DNA of 64,000 nt from Oribacterium sp. oral taxon 102 (lineage in GTDB: Bacteria; Bacillota; Clostridia; Lachnospirales; Lachnospiraceae), in the NCBI RefSeq assembly GCF_013394775.1, contig NZ_JABXYT010000001.1:634501-698500 (forward strand), written 5' to 3'. The position numbers were made by a program, and so were the translations under genes. How positions within the stretch are numbered: position 1 is the first letter of the stretch; each line of letters starts with the position of its first letter. Below are positions 7,935 to 17,217 of this stretch, in pieces. The notes below the pieces were generated by a model, which was not told the origin of the DNA, made no database searches, and saw only the letters and a program-made list of their open reading frames with translations.

Positions 7935-10412
7935 ATGAATACGATGAAGCTACATTCCAAAGTTGATCTGTTTGAGACAGGAGGAAAAATTTCATATAAG
8001 AAGGACGCATCAGTTGCAAAATTTCTTTTGGGAGGTATCGGAACAGGAAATATTTCTGTCGGGGCAAGAGGTGAATTAAGAGACTGGGAAATTTTTAACT
8101 GGCCAGGAAAGGGACAGTTTGTACCGTTTTCATTTTTTGCGATCTGGACTAAGGAAGAGGGCAAGGAGCCGGTCAATAGGATTCTGGAATCAAAGCTGTG
8201 TTCGCCGTTTTATAAATCCCACGGTTTTCTGAACGGAGAACTTGCAGGCATTCCGCGTTTTGAAGAGTCAGAGATGGTGGGAAAACAGCCGTTTGTTTAT
8301 GTAAATCTCAAAGACAGCAAAGTTCCAGTAGAGGTAAGGATGGAAGCGTTTACACCTTTTATCCCGCTGAATGCGGATGATTCTGGTATCCCTGTGGCAG
8401 TAATTCGGTACAGGGTGAAAAACCCAACCGATCATCCGGTAGACGTCTCTGTAGTCGGAACGATGGCAAACGTAGTAGGATTTGACGGATACGATGTATT
8501 CAATAATGTGAAGTTGGTGGATGAAGTACAGAACGAATATAGAGAGGAAGATGGAGTTAGAGGATGGTATTATACTGCAAAGCACTTAAAAGAGACGGAT
8601 ATGAAGTTCGGCAGTATGTCCATATCTACGACAAACAGCTGTGGAATTACAAAGAAAAGATGGTTGCACGGACAGTGGACAGACAATGCGCAAGATTTCT
8701 GGGATGATTTTACTGAAGATGGAATGCTTACCGAGGAAGAAGAAATCGAGGCAAAGGGATGTGATCTCCTTTCACACTATGATTTTAGCTTCCTGAATCT
8801 GAAGGAGAGAATCAGCTCTATCAGTAGCTATGAGACAATTGGTCCTAACGAGGCAAAGACGTTCGAATTCCTTATTTCGTGGTACTTTCCGAACAGACCG
8901 AAGGGATGGATCGAGTACGATGAAGATCTCAAGAGATATCGCGAAGGCGGATATGATTCTATCAGAAATTACTATGCGACAAAATGGAAAGATGCGTGGG
9001 ATGTGACAAATTATGTAGTAAACAAGATGGATTATCTTGAGAAGAATTCTCGTGCCTTTGAAAATGCGCTGTTTAATACATCACTTCCCGCATATGTTGT
9101 TGATGCTGTGGCATCCAACATCATGTCTATGAAGAGCCAATGTTGTTTTCGTATTGAGAATGGAAATTTCCTCGGTTGGGAAGGAATCCGTGATTATGTA
9201 GGGTGCGGACAGGGAAATGTAAATCATGTATGGAATTATGCCACAGCGGTTGCATGTTTGTTCCCGGATCTTGAGATCACGATGCGGAATGTGGAATTTA
9301 ATATTGAACTGGATAAAGACGGATGCATGCCGTTCCGTGCGAGAAAAGTTCTTGGAGAAAGCAGGTGGGATATGATTCCCGCATGTGATGGGGAGTTTGG
9401 CGCCATTCTGCGTATTTACAGAGAGTGGAAATATACTGGTGATGATGAGTTCTTAAAAGGAATATGGGATAATATGATAAAAGCACTCAAGTATTCCGTT
9501 AAGGAGTGGGATACGGACGGCGATGGTGTTCTTGACGGAAAACAGCATGTGACTTACGATATTGAGTTCTACGGCCCGAATACAATGACCAATACGATTT
9601 ATCTTGGAGCGCTCAAGGGTGTGGCGGAAATGGCAGAACATATTGGCAAGAAAGCCATTGCAGAAAAATGCAGCGCTTTATATGAGAAAGCTGCTCTGCT
9701 TGTGGATCAGAAGCTGTTCAACGGAGAATACTACATTCAGGAACTTGAGGATGTGGACGCATACCGCTACCAGTATGGAAAAGGTTGTCTTACGGATCAG
9801 CTGTTAGGACAGTTCATGGTGCATGCCGCGGGTCTTGGGTATGTGCTTCCAAAAGAACATGTGAAAAAGGCATTGGAATCTATTTACAAATATAATTTTC
9901 GCGATTGCATGGACGATGTCCCGAACGTGCAGAGAACGTATGCGCTCAACGACGAGGCGGGTCTTGTACTCTGTTCATGGCCACACGGAGGAAGACCGAG
10001 ATTCCCGTTTGCGTACTGCGATGAAGTGTGGAGCGGCGTAGAGTATACGGTAGCGGTCAATATGGTGAAAGAGGGCATGATTGAAGAGGCATTTACAATA
10101 ATCCGGGCAATTAGAGATAGATATGACGGATATAAAAGGTGTCCGTGGAGTGAGACAGAGGCAGGACATCACTACATTCGCCCGATGTCAAGTTTTACCC
10201 TGATTCCTGCATTCGCAGGCTATGAGTGTGATATGGTGAAGAAGACCATGTCGTTCCATCCGGTTATCAATCAGAAGAATTACACAACATTCTGGATTAA
10301 TGGAAAAGCATGGGGAACATACCATCAAACAATAGATAATGAAGGAAAAACACATTCGGATATTCAGGTATTATACGGAGATCTGAATGGAATTCAGGTA
10401 GAGAATGTATGA
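7935..10412 (+). CDS. GH116-family glycosidase (beta-glucosidase-like, DUF608)
   Basis: Predicted cytoplasmic retaining glycosidase of 825 residues with no signal peptide. The N-terminal segment FLLGGIGTGNISVGARGELRDWEIFNWPGKG is the hallmark of the GH116 (GBA2 N-terminal) domain. The C-terminal (alpha/alpha)6-type catalytic half contains CDGEFGAILRIYREWKYTGDDEFLKG, YDIEFYGPNTMTNTIYL and WSETEAGHHYIRPM, matching conserved substrate-binding segments of family members acting on beta-glucosides or beta-xylosides. It sits third behind the permeases with an AGGAGG ribosome site (7920-7925) and overlaps the GH32 gene by four bases (ATGA). It presumably cleaves the imported oligosaccharide. Substrate specificity is not determinable here. 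Confidence 0.85.
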   Translation: MNTMKLHSKVDLFETGGKISYKKDASVAKFLLGGIGTGNISVGARGELRDWEIFNWPGKGQFVPFSFFAIWTKEEGKEPVNRILESKLCSPFYKSHGFLNGELAGIPRFEESEMVGKQPFVYVNLKDSKVPVEVRMEAFTPFIPLNADDSGIPVAVIRYRVKNPTDHPVDVSVVGTMANVVGFDGYDVFNNVKLVDEVQNEYREEDGVRGWYYTAKHLKETDMKFGSMSISTTNSCGITKKRWLHGQWTDNAQDFWDDFTEDGMLTEEEEIEAKGCDLLSHYDFSFLNLKERISSISSYETIGPNEAKTFEFLISWYFPNRPKGWIEYDEDLKRYREGGYDSIRNYYATKWKDAWDVTNYVVNKMDYLEKNSRAFENALFNTSLPAYVVDAVASNIMSMKSQCCFRIENGNFLGWEGIRDYVGCGQGNVNHVWNYATAVACLFPDLEITMRNVEFNIELDKDGCMPFRARKVLGESRWDMIPACDGEFGAILRIYREWKYTGDDEFLKGIWDNMIKALKYSVKEWDTDGDGVLDGKQHVTYDIEFYGPNTMTNTIYLGALKGVAEMAEHIGKKAIAEKCSALYEKAALLVDQKLFNGEYYIQELEDVDAYRYQYGKGCLTDQLLGQFMVHAAGLGYVLPKEHVKKALESIYKYNFRDCMDDVPNVQRTYALNDEAGLVLCSWPHGGRPRFPFAYCDEVWSGVEYTVAVNMVKEGMIEEAFTIIRAIRDRYDGYKRCPWSETEAGHHYIRPMSSFTLIPAFAGYECDMVKKTMSFHPVINQKNYTTFWINGKAWGTYHQTIDNEGKTHSDIQVLYGDLNGIQVENV

Positions 10413-11878
10413 TTGAAAGATATATTGTGAAGAACCGGGAGACGGATAAAAAAAATGAGAAATGGAGGCCGAGATATCATTTTACGGCTCCCGTTTCTTG
10501 GATGAATGACCCGAACGGGTTGATTTATTACAGGGGATGGTATCATCTTTTTTATCAGTACAATCCGAAAAACTGTGACTGGGCCTGCATGCACTGGGGA
10601 CATGCAGTCAGTAGGGATATAATACATTGGAAGGATATGCCGATTGCGTTAAAACCCGACCAACCGTATGACAATCATTCGGAAGGCGGCTGCTTTTCTG
10701 GAAGCGCCGTTGAGAAGGACGGGACGATGTATCTGTTCTATTCGGCTACAATAAAAAAGAACGGAAGAACAAAACAGACACAGTGCATCGCGTATTCCGA
10801 TGACGGAGTCCATTTTCAGAAATATGCAGGAAATCCGGTCGTAGAAAAGCCCTATCCGGAGGTGTCGGATGATTTCCGAGATCCGAAAGTGTTTGAACAT
10901 GCGGGAAAATGGTATATGGTTGTTGGAGGATCGATCGGAGGGGCAGATAGCGGTGGCGACGGTAGAGTGTTCCTATACGAATCAAAAAATATTTTTGACT
11001 GGTCATATAAAGGAGTAATCCTTGTCTCTGGCGGGAGGATGGGAACAATGTTTGAATGTCCAGACCTCTATGAAATCAACGGAAAGTGGGTGCTGACATG
11101 TTCGCCGATGAATCATCCCACACTGAACAAGGCGCTGTACTGCGTCGGTCAGATGAATTTTGAGAAGGGCGAGTATGAAATCGAAAAAATCGGCACTCTA
11201 GATACAGGGTTTGATTATTATGCGCCACAGACGTTTCTTGATAAACACGGAAACAGAGTTATGGTAGCATGGCAGAACGGATGGTTGTGGATGCCTTGGT
11301 GTGAGGGCTGGGGTCCGACTAGCGTGGAAAACTGGAGAGGCACTTTGAGTATTCCGCGTGTTGTCACTTTGAACAAAGAAGATGAGATCTGCCTGTATCC
11401 CGTGGAAGAACTGGAAACTCTTGTGTTGAGCAAAAAAGTGCTGAAAGAAGTACGGGTTACCAGAGAAAAATATATGATCTTTCCAGAGGTGCCGAAAAGT
11501 TTTCGATTGCTGATCCGACTGGATGTAAAAAAAATCCGGTCGCGGTATCTGGAAATCGGCATGCTCGGGAAGGATGACCATGCGACGGTGATTTCCGTCG
11601 ACTTGCTGGAAAATATTTTAAGTGTCGACAAAAACAACGGAGATCTTTATGGTAGGGGAAGAATGAACCGTATTTTTCACCGAGAAGACAACAGAATGGA
11701 AATAATGATTCTTGTCGATTGTAGCAGTGTGGAAGTTTATGCGGAACGTGGAAGATACTGTATAACAAGCAATGTATATCCGGCGCCGGATCAGACAGAG
11801 TGTTGGATCAGGACACCTTATAAGGAAGCCGTGATTGATGAAATCACAGTGAGTTCACTTGACGGAATATGGGATTGA
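10409..11878 (+). CDS. GH32 beta-fructofuranosidase
   Basis: Glycosidase of the invertase/levanase family, 489 residues, cytoplasmic. All three family motifs are present: WMNDPNG with nucleophile Asp34, FRDP with transition-state-stabilising Asp158, and FECPDL with acid/base Glu216. The five-bladed propeller is followed by a C-terminal beta-sandwich (LLIRLDVKKIRSRYLEIGMLG to the end). It would release fructose from sucrose or fructo-oligosaccharides. Its start overlaps the GH116 stop by four bases, so the two enzymes are translationally coupled, an unusual partnership for GH32. It is the last gene of the operon. Confidence 0.92.
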   Translation: MIERYIVKNRETDKKNEKWRPRYHFTAPVSWMNDPNGLIYYRGWYHLFYQYNPKNCDWACMHWGHAVSRDIIHWKDMPIALKPDQPYDNHSEGGCFSGSAVEKDGTMYLFYSATIKKNGRTKQTQCIAYSDDGVHFQKYAGNPVVEKPYPEVSDDFRDPKVFEHAGKWYMVVGGSIGGADSGGDGRVFLYESKNIFDWSYKGVILVSGGRMGTMFECPDLYEINGKWVLTCSPMNHPTLNKALYCVGQMNFEKGEYEIEKIGTLDTGFDYYAPQTFLDKHGNRVMVAWQNGWLWMPWCEGWGPTSVENWRGTLSIPRVVTLNKEDEICLYPVEELETLVLSKKVLKEVRVTREKYMIFPEVPKSFRLLIRLDVKKIRSRYLEIGMLGKDDHATVISVDLLENILSVDKNNGDLYGRGRMNRIFHREDNRMEIMILVDCSSVEVYAERGRYCITSNVYPAPDQTECWIRTPYKEAVIDEITVSSLDGIWD

Positions 11879-12177
11879 CCTAAGAAAATAATCCTGACTC
11901 TTCTGCATATCTTACCCTCAGAGATGTGAGAAGAGCCATAAAATTGTTATCTGAATGTGCAGCATTTATGACTGTGGGAACCATGATTTGCCTTACGATA
12001 TATCATATGACAGATTATGGAGTTGTTTATAACTGAATCGAATACGGTACATTACTGTGAGAATGTAGGATTACAATACATGTGTTACATCACAACTAAA
12101 TAAAAAAACGGAAGAGCCTGTCTTGTGTTAAAGTTAGTTCACTACAAACAAATCCAAACATAAGGAGGTCTTCCGTT
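11879..12177. other. Intergenic stretch between sugar operon and IS481-like remnant
   Basis: No gene is visible. CTCTTCT (11898-11904) and AGAAGAG (11929-11935) could form the stem of a transcript end, but there is no T-run after it. The last 80 bases, with an AAGGAGG ribosome site near 12161, belong to the upstream end of the IS481-like remnant. Confidence 0.4.
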
Positions 12178-12693
12178 GTGACTACTATAACACAGGATAT
12201 GCGCTTTAGGCTATCTCTTATCCGTTACGCACAAAAACATGGTGTCACCAAAGCTGCGGTCCGTTATCGCGTTAACCGACAGTTTATCTACCGCTGGATG
12301 AAACGCTATGACGGCTCCTGGGAGTCTCTCAGTTACCGATCCAGGCGCCCCCACAGTCATCCCAACCAGCATACCCCAGAGGAGTTGAAACTCATCTCCG
12401 ACATGCGCCGCAGGAACCAAAGCGCCGGCCTTGTCACCTTTTGGATAAAGCTCATGCAGCGCGGCTACAAACGCTCTGTTACCGGCCTTTATCGCGTTCT
12501 CAGGCGTCGGGGAATCATGGCAGTCAAGCCGCAGAACCCTAAGTATATACCTAAGCCCTACGAGCAAATGCTCTATCCCGGCCAGCGGTTCCAAATTGAT
12601 GTAAAATACGTTCCGGCAGTCTGTCTGGTTAACCAAGCCAAAGTGGTCCTATGTCAAGAAAAAGTACAAGTTAAAAATAACCTTTTTCGCTGA
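12178..12693 (+). pseudogene. IS481-like transposase, truncated
   Basis: The frame gives the N-terminal half of an IS481-type integrase-core transposase. Two helix-turn-helix segments are visible (KHGVTKAAVRYRVNRQFIYRWMKRY and GYKRSVTGLYRVLRRRGI), then the start of the catalytic core (GQRFQIDVKYVP) with the first catalytic Asp. Homology stops there: the frame runs on for about 20 nonsense residues and the second Asp and the Glu are absent. A deletion has removed the 3' half. The truncated end lies about 70 bases from the IS3 element. Confidence 0.65.
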
Positions 12694-12838
12694 TACTCCG
12701 CTGTTTATCCTACCGCCCTTCATGACAGTCACAGATCAGACTGTCATTCCGGTTGGTGTATGAGTACAATAATTCCCGCTAAACAGCATTAACAGTTTCA
12801 AATGCTCTGTATCAGTGACTTACACACCGGATTATCTC

Positions 12839-13723
12839 TCAGCTTACGAGCTTGAGAGACTCCTCCAGTTTCTCCAGGTATTGCTCCTCATACTGACCCG
12901 GTGAGCAGTAATCACAATGACTATGGAGCCTCACTGTATTATAGAAAGTTTCAATATACTCAAATACAAGACGATAAGCATGTTGATAATCAAGTATCAC
13001 AAATCGATTGATCCATTCTCTCTTAATGAGTGCATGGAACGATTCGATGCATGCGTTATCCCAAGGATATCCCTTTGGGGAATAACTATTAATAAAGCTT
13101 GCAGTTGCATCTTTGAAAGCATCCGAAACATACTGTGATCCGCGATCATTGTGAAATACAAGCGGTTTGTCAACATGACGCTTTTGCTTTGCCAGATTGA
13201 CACAGTCGACAACATGCTGCGCTTCCAGGGTCGTGCTGAGGACCCAGGCGATGATTTTCCGTGAAAACAGATCCATAATACTAGTCAGGTACACAAAACC
13301 AATCACAGTAACAATATAAGTGATATCGGAAACCCATACAGCATTTGGCTCTGCCGGATTAAATTGCTGCTGCAGTATATTTTTTAATTTTGTACTGAAG
13401 TCAGAATCTATGGTTGTCCGGGTATATGGTTTTATCCATTGAGCCTTGATACCCATCTGATGCATGTAGGTGCCCACAGTCCGCTCGGAAATGGATTCAC
13501 CATCTTTATGAAGCTGCACCGTGATTTTGGGTGCCCCGTAGTTTTGATGGGATTTATCATATATTCTCTGGATTTTTTGTTTCATCGCTTCTCGACGCTT
13601 CTCTGTGTCGGAAGGGACACGCTTCTTCCAGGAAGCATAACCGGATCGTGAAACACCCAGATATTTCAGTATCCCGCTGACAGAGACCCGGTGTTTCACC
13701 GGAAATTGATGAACTTCCTCCAC
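12839..13723 (-). CDS. IS3-family transposase OrfB (integrase core)
   Basis: Catalytic half of the IS3 transposase, 294 codons as an isolated frame. The HTH_21-like region (YGAPKITVQLHKDGESISERTV) precedes the DDE core: Asp in WVSDITYI, Asp in VFHNDRGSQYVS, and Glu in NACIESFHALIKREW. All are intact. The frame stays open upstream of its first ATG, back to the A7 tract at 13780-13786, and is continuous in the -1 frame with OrfA. It is therefore most likely made as an OrfAB fusion rather than from its own start. Confidence 0.9.
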   Translation of the reverse strand: MEEVHQFPVKHRVSVSGILKYLGVSRSGYASWKKRVPSDTEKRREAMKQKIQRIYDKSHQNYGAPKITVQLHKDGESISERTVGTYMHQMGIKAQWIKPYTRTTIDSDFSTKLKNILQQQFNPAEPNAVWVSDITYIVTVIGFVYLTSIMDLFSRKIIAWVLSTTLEAQHVVDCVNLAKQKRHVDKPLVFHNDRGSQYVSDAFKDATASFINSYSPKGYPWDNACIESFHALIKREWINRFVILDYQHAYRLVFEYIETFYNTVRLHSHCDYCSPGQYEEQYLEKLEESLKLVS

Positions 13724-13755
13724 GTATTCAGCAGTTGCTGTATATATGGCCAGTG

Positions 13756-14049
13756 TCAGTTTCCCAGGATACCGATGGCTTTTTTTAATACTTCAAGTGC
13801 GTCCTTTGTATCTCGTAATTCTCGCTGAAGCCTGGCGATTTCCTTTGCCTCGTCGCTGGAATAATTGCCGGCTCCGCGGGTTGGGACCTCACCATCATTC
13901 TCCTTTGCCTTCTTGATCCAGGACTTTAACGCAGAAATACTGACATTGAGATTACTGGCTGCTGCCTGGTAAGATAGTTCCGGATGCTCCTTTTTGTAGC
14001 GAACTGCATCCTCCTTGAATTGTTGGGTATATACCGTTCCTTTTGCCAT
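13756..14049 (-). CDS. IS3-family transposase OrfA (helix-turn-helix)
   Basis: DNA-binding subunit of the IS3 transposase, 97 residues from the ATG at 14049 (MAKGTVYTQQFKEDAVRY), which has a GGAGGG ribosome site. An upstream in-frame start lacks one. A helix-turn-helix (SYQAAASNLNVSISALKSWIKKA) is followed by a leucine-zipper-like heptad region (IARLQRELRDTKDALEVLKKAIGIL) used for dimerisation. The gene ends just after the slippery A7 tract. Confidence 0.85.
   Translation of the reverse strand: MAKGTVYTQQFKEDAVRYKKEHPELSYQAAASNLNVSISALKSWIKKAKENDGEVPTRGAGNYSSDEAKEIARLQRELRDTKDALEVLKKAIGILGN
13780..13786 (-). other. Probable programmed -1 frameshift site of the IS3 transposase
   Basis: On the minus strand the codons TTA AAA AAA GCC contain A-AAA-AAA, a classic slippery heptamer. 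A -1 slip takes the ribosome from OrfA into a frame that reads without stops (SHRYPGKLTLAIYTA and on) into OrfB, giving the active OrfAB fusion. Confidence 0.7.
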
Positions 14050-14130
14050 GACTCTTTTCCCTCCTGTTCTTTCATGGTACATGATTTATCAGGAAAAGGT
14101 CATTCTTATTTTGTACTATTTATATGCTAG

Positions 14131-14829
14131 CTCCAGCCTAATGTAGCATGTACCTTGGCCTCTTTAGGACAGTATATTCTTGATACAGACCGGAACGATG
14201 TTTATCTTAATCTTTTCATATCAAATACGACAAAACTTGATCTGAATGGCAAAACTGCTGAAATAAAGGTTGAGACAAAATTTCCGTGGGAGAGCCGGAT
14301 GAATATTTTTGTAAAAGCGCAGGACGGCTTGAAGTTGCATATCCGGATCCCTGATTATGCTATAAATTTTGTTATTCAAGGTGAGAAAAATATAAAATAT
14401 AAGAAAGAAAATCATTATGCAGTAATTGATCTTAATAGCGATACGTCATTTTCCATTAGCTTTGATATGAAAGCAGTTTGGGTAGCGGCAAATTCTAATA
14501 TACGTGAAGACATTGGAAAAGCTGCATTAGTCAAGGGACCTATTGTATATTGCTTTGAAGAGACAGACAATGGAAGTAATTTGGCATCTGTTTATGTAGA
14601 TGCACATTCAACAATAGAAGAAAAATATGTAACGGTTCCGACAGAGTGTATAGCGCTTTATGTGAAAGGAAAACGAATGATAATGGAAGAAAGGGATTTG
14701 TATTTTCTTCTAACTTCTACTAAGTGTGAAAGCGTTGAGCTTAAAGCTATTCCATATGCGTATTGGTGCAACAGAGTTCCGGGGGAAATGGCCGTTTGGA
14801 TGAAGTATTTAAATTATGATCCTGTATAA
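14131..14829 (+). pseudogene. GH127 beta-L-arabinofuranosidase, C-terminal stump
   Basis: The reading frame starts abruptly in the middle of a GH127 (DUF1680, HypBA1-like) protein. LQPNVACTLASLGQYI matches the conserved CPPNVARTLASLGQYIY segment, followed by the beta-sandwich regions FPWESRMNIFVKAQDGLKLHIRIPDYA, GKAALVKGPIVYCFEETDNGS and IPYAYWCNRVPGEMAVWMKY, all typical of the family's C-terminus. About 400 N-terminal residues, including the catalytic domain, are gone. The break lies within about 15 bases of the IS3 right end. A TTG at 14155 could serve as a start but would only make a fragment. This was probably a gene of a plant-arabinan utilisation locus. Confidence 0.7.
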
Positions 14830-14892
14830 ATAAAGTTGACACTTTTTCCTCAAGGGAACATATATAATCCAAGAGGAGAAGGAGATAAACAA

Positions 14893-15021
14893 ATGGCAGG
14901 AAACAGGCAATACGATCACGAGTTTAAGGTACAGTCAGTGAAGCTTGCCAAGGAAATAGGGCAAGCAAAAGCTGCCAGAGAGTTAGGAATCCCAAAGAAT
15001 ACTTTATATATATTTAGATGA
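14893..15021 (+). pseudogene. IS3-family OrfA remnant
   Basis: MAGNRQYDHEFKVQSVKLAKEIGQAKAARELGIPKNTLY is the helix-turn-helix start of a second, different IS3-type OrfA. The frame stops after about 42 codons and no OrfB follows. GGAGAAGGAG at 14876-14885 is its old ribosome site. Confidence 0.65.
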
Positions 15022-15397
15022 GAGCTTTCCGGCTTAAAAGACTGGGTCGCATTATATCGCGGCATTTGCGCTTCCGGTCGAGTTGTTGTAAGATACTTGC
15101 AGAGGAGAAGAGAAATATGCTATTATAAAAGATCATATAGGTGACATGCCACTGGGTGTGTCACCTGTTTTGGCTTCCTGCTTCAAAAACCACATGTTTG
15201 ACAGGTGGTTTCGATAAAGAAAAGCCCATTGATGATATTTGATTGGCATGCAAACTTGAAATATGAATATAGAAATCGGTGATTCTGTTGTAGAGGATAT
15301 GATGTAGACACTGTGATGAAAAACACGGCGCAGATGTTAGATATTTATCATAAGTCCTTTTAGAGACCGGATTGGCAGCGGTCGCTTGTAGGCGGGT
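15022..15397. other. Gene-free stretch with a weak hairpin
   Basis: No credible gene. AGGTGACA (15139-15146) pairs with TGTCACCT (15159-15166) and is followed by GTTTTGG, a weak terminator-like structure. The remainder looks like degraded sequence left by insertion-sequence turnover before the sensor kinase gene. Confidence 0.4.
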
Positions 15398-17197
15398 ATG
15401 ACAGAGAAGATGAAGAAGTTAAAGGGTTTCCAGGTATGGTATGAAAAAAGAACGTTTCGTCAGTTATTGACTTGGTCGATGGTGACTTTATTAAGTGTGC
15501 TGTTTATCTGTTTCAGCCTTATTTTGACAAGTTTGTCAGAAAATAAGATTCGGCAGAATGTGAAGGACAATATGTCCATAGTGGTAAAACAATTTAATGT
15601 ATATCTGGATAATTATATTGCAAATGTTTATTCGGCATTTTTGACATTGGAATCTAATCAGAATCTTCTACAGCTGCGAAACATGAGAGAAGGAAATCAG
15701 AGCCTTCCTTATGCAGCAGCTAATTATGTGTATTTAAACAGACTGTTGAAGCAATTATTTAATGCAAATAAGACCAGTGTTTGTAATGTCTATCTGAATT
15801 TCGGCAATGGAAAAGTACTTCAGCAGGCTTATGAGCAGGATCTTTTGAAAATAAATTATACCTATGGGATCTGGAAAGAACGATTTCCGGATAATAGCTA
15901 TTACTGGGTAGATGCAGATTCTTTTCGAGATCTAATTCCGGATAAAGAAGTAGGAGCGGTGCTGTTTCATCTATATGATGGAGAGAATAATAATAGAAGC
16001 GGAATTATTTTGATCGCATTAAAACAAGATTTTTTTGAAAATATTCTGGATGTAACAGCTTTGGATCAAGATGCAGCTTTGAGCATTTTAACGGATTATG
16101 GAATCATGCATTTTGGTTCCCCGGATGCCTGGAAGGCGGTACAGGATAAGCGGGAATATTTGGTGAATCATGAATGCTCTGATGGAGAAGTCCGGACAAA
16201 TATTTTAGATGGCTATTATTTCATGTCCAAGTCTATTAAGCAGACTGGGTGGAAGTTGGTGTATAATGTAAAAGAAAGCAGTATTTCCAATGCGCACTAT
16301 ATTATTCGGGATGCTATGGTGCTGGTAGCGATAGCAGTGGCAGTATCGGCAGTGATTCTTGGAATTTTGTCTGATGCAATCAGCTATTCACTCCGAGAAT
16401 TGGCAAGGAAGGTGGAGGCAGAAGATATTCTGGAACGTGAAATATCTGTGCACTCTTATGAAGAAATCACAACCTTAAGTAAAAATCTGGAGAAAATGAG
16501 GGTTCATATTAACCGGCTTTTAAAGCGGATAAAAGAGGAACAGGGTGCGAAGCAACGTATGGAGATTGCCCTTTTACAGGAACAGATTAACCCGCATTTC
16601 CTTTATAATACGCTATACTCGATTAGTCAGTTGTGTGAACTGAAAAAGACGGAAAAGGCAAGTGAAATGTTGCTCGCTTTGGCAGCATTTTACCGGATCG
16701 GATTAAGTAAGGGGAAGACAATCATCACTGTAAAAGAAGAATTAAAACATGTGAAAAATTATTTATTTATCCAACATTTTCGTTATTCGGATCTGTTTGA
16801 TTATACGATCGATTGTGATGAGGAAATTCTGGATTGTCTGATTCCTAAAATGTCCTTGCAGCCATTAGTAGAAAATGCAATTTACCATGGAATTAAGATG
16901 AAACATGAATTTGGAAATATCTGTATTCTTGGTGGAACTTATGATGGAAAACATGCCTGCCTGGAAGTACATGATGACGGACCGGGAATCGAACCGGAAC
17001 AGTTGGAAGAAATCCGAACTTACTTGAAAGATGGAAAACCAGGGGAGAAGACGGCAAGTTTCGGCATGAAAAATGTGAATGCCAGATTGAAATTAGAGTT
17101 TGGTCAGGAAGCAGGTGTTGAAATTGAATCTGTCAGTCAGGATACCTGTGTAAGAATTTGTTTTTCAATGAAACGGGAAAATGAAGAGACGTCTTAA
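15398..17197 (+). CDS. YesM-like sensor histidine kinase
   Basis: Membrane sensor of 599 residues. Two transmembrane segments (about residues 26-46, TWSMVTLLSVLFICFSLILT, and about 305-330, MVLVAIAVAVSAVILGILSDA) flank an extracellular Cache-like sensing domain. A HAMP-type linker and the His_kinase domain follow, with phosphoacceptor His400 in LLQEQINPHFLYNTLY. The ATPase domain has an N box (PLVENAIYHGIKM), a G1 box (DDGPGIEP) and a G2 box (SFGMKNV). This class senses extracellular sugars or pectin fragments with the aid of binding proteins and signals to the AraC-type regulator encoded 20 bases downstream. The start has a poor ribosome site, and ATG 15410 is an alternative. Confidence 0.9.
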   Translation: MTEKMKKLKGFQVWYEKRTFRQLLTWSMVTLLSVLFICFSLILTSLSENKIRQNVKDNMSIVVKQFNVYLDNYIANVYSAFLTLESNQNLLQLRNMREGNQSLPYAAANYVYLNRLLKQLFNANKTSVCNVYLNFGNGKVLQQAYEQDLLKINYTYGIWKERFPDNSYYWVDADSFRDLIPDKEVGAVLFHLYDGENNNRSGIILIALKQDFFENILDVTALDQDAALSILTDYGIMHFGSPDAWKAVQDKREYLVNHECSDGEVRTNILDGYYFMSKSIKQTGWKLVYNVKESSISNAHYIIRDAMVLVAIAVAVSAVILGILSDAISYSLRELARKVEAEDILEREISVHSYEEITTLSKNLEKMRVHINRLLKRIKEEQGAKQRMEIALLQEQINPHFLYNTLYSISQLCELKKTEKASEMLLALAAFYRIGLSKGKTIITVKEELKHVKNYLFIQHFRYSDLFDYTIDCDEEILDCLIPKMSLQPLVENAIYHGIKMKHEFGNICILGGTYDGKHACLEVHDDGPGIEPEQLEEIRTYLKDGKPGEKTASFGMKNVNARLKLEFGQEAGVEIESVSQDTCVRICFSMKRENEETS

Positions 17198-17217
17198 AAA
17201 ATGCCGGTAAGGAAAAG

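Larger units (their letters stand above)
12763..14117. mobile_element. IS3-family insertion sequence, apparently complete
   Basis: The element carries the two overlapping transposase frames usual for IS3, reading leftward. Candidate ends are AGTACAATAA at about 12763 and the inverted TTATTTTGTACT ending about 14117. The match is partial and the target duplication is not clear, so boundaries are approximate. The roughly 1.35-kb length fits IS3. It lies between the IS481-like remnant and the stump of a GH127 gene. Confidence 0.6.

Noticed and set aside
14833..14875. Promoter TTGACA...TATAAT before the small IS3 OrfA remnant
   Set aside because: The hexamers are 21 bp apart, too far for a standard promoter, and nothing functional lies downstream.
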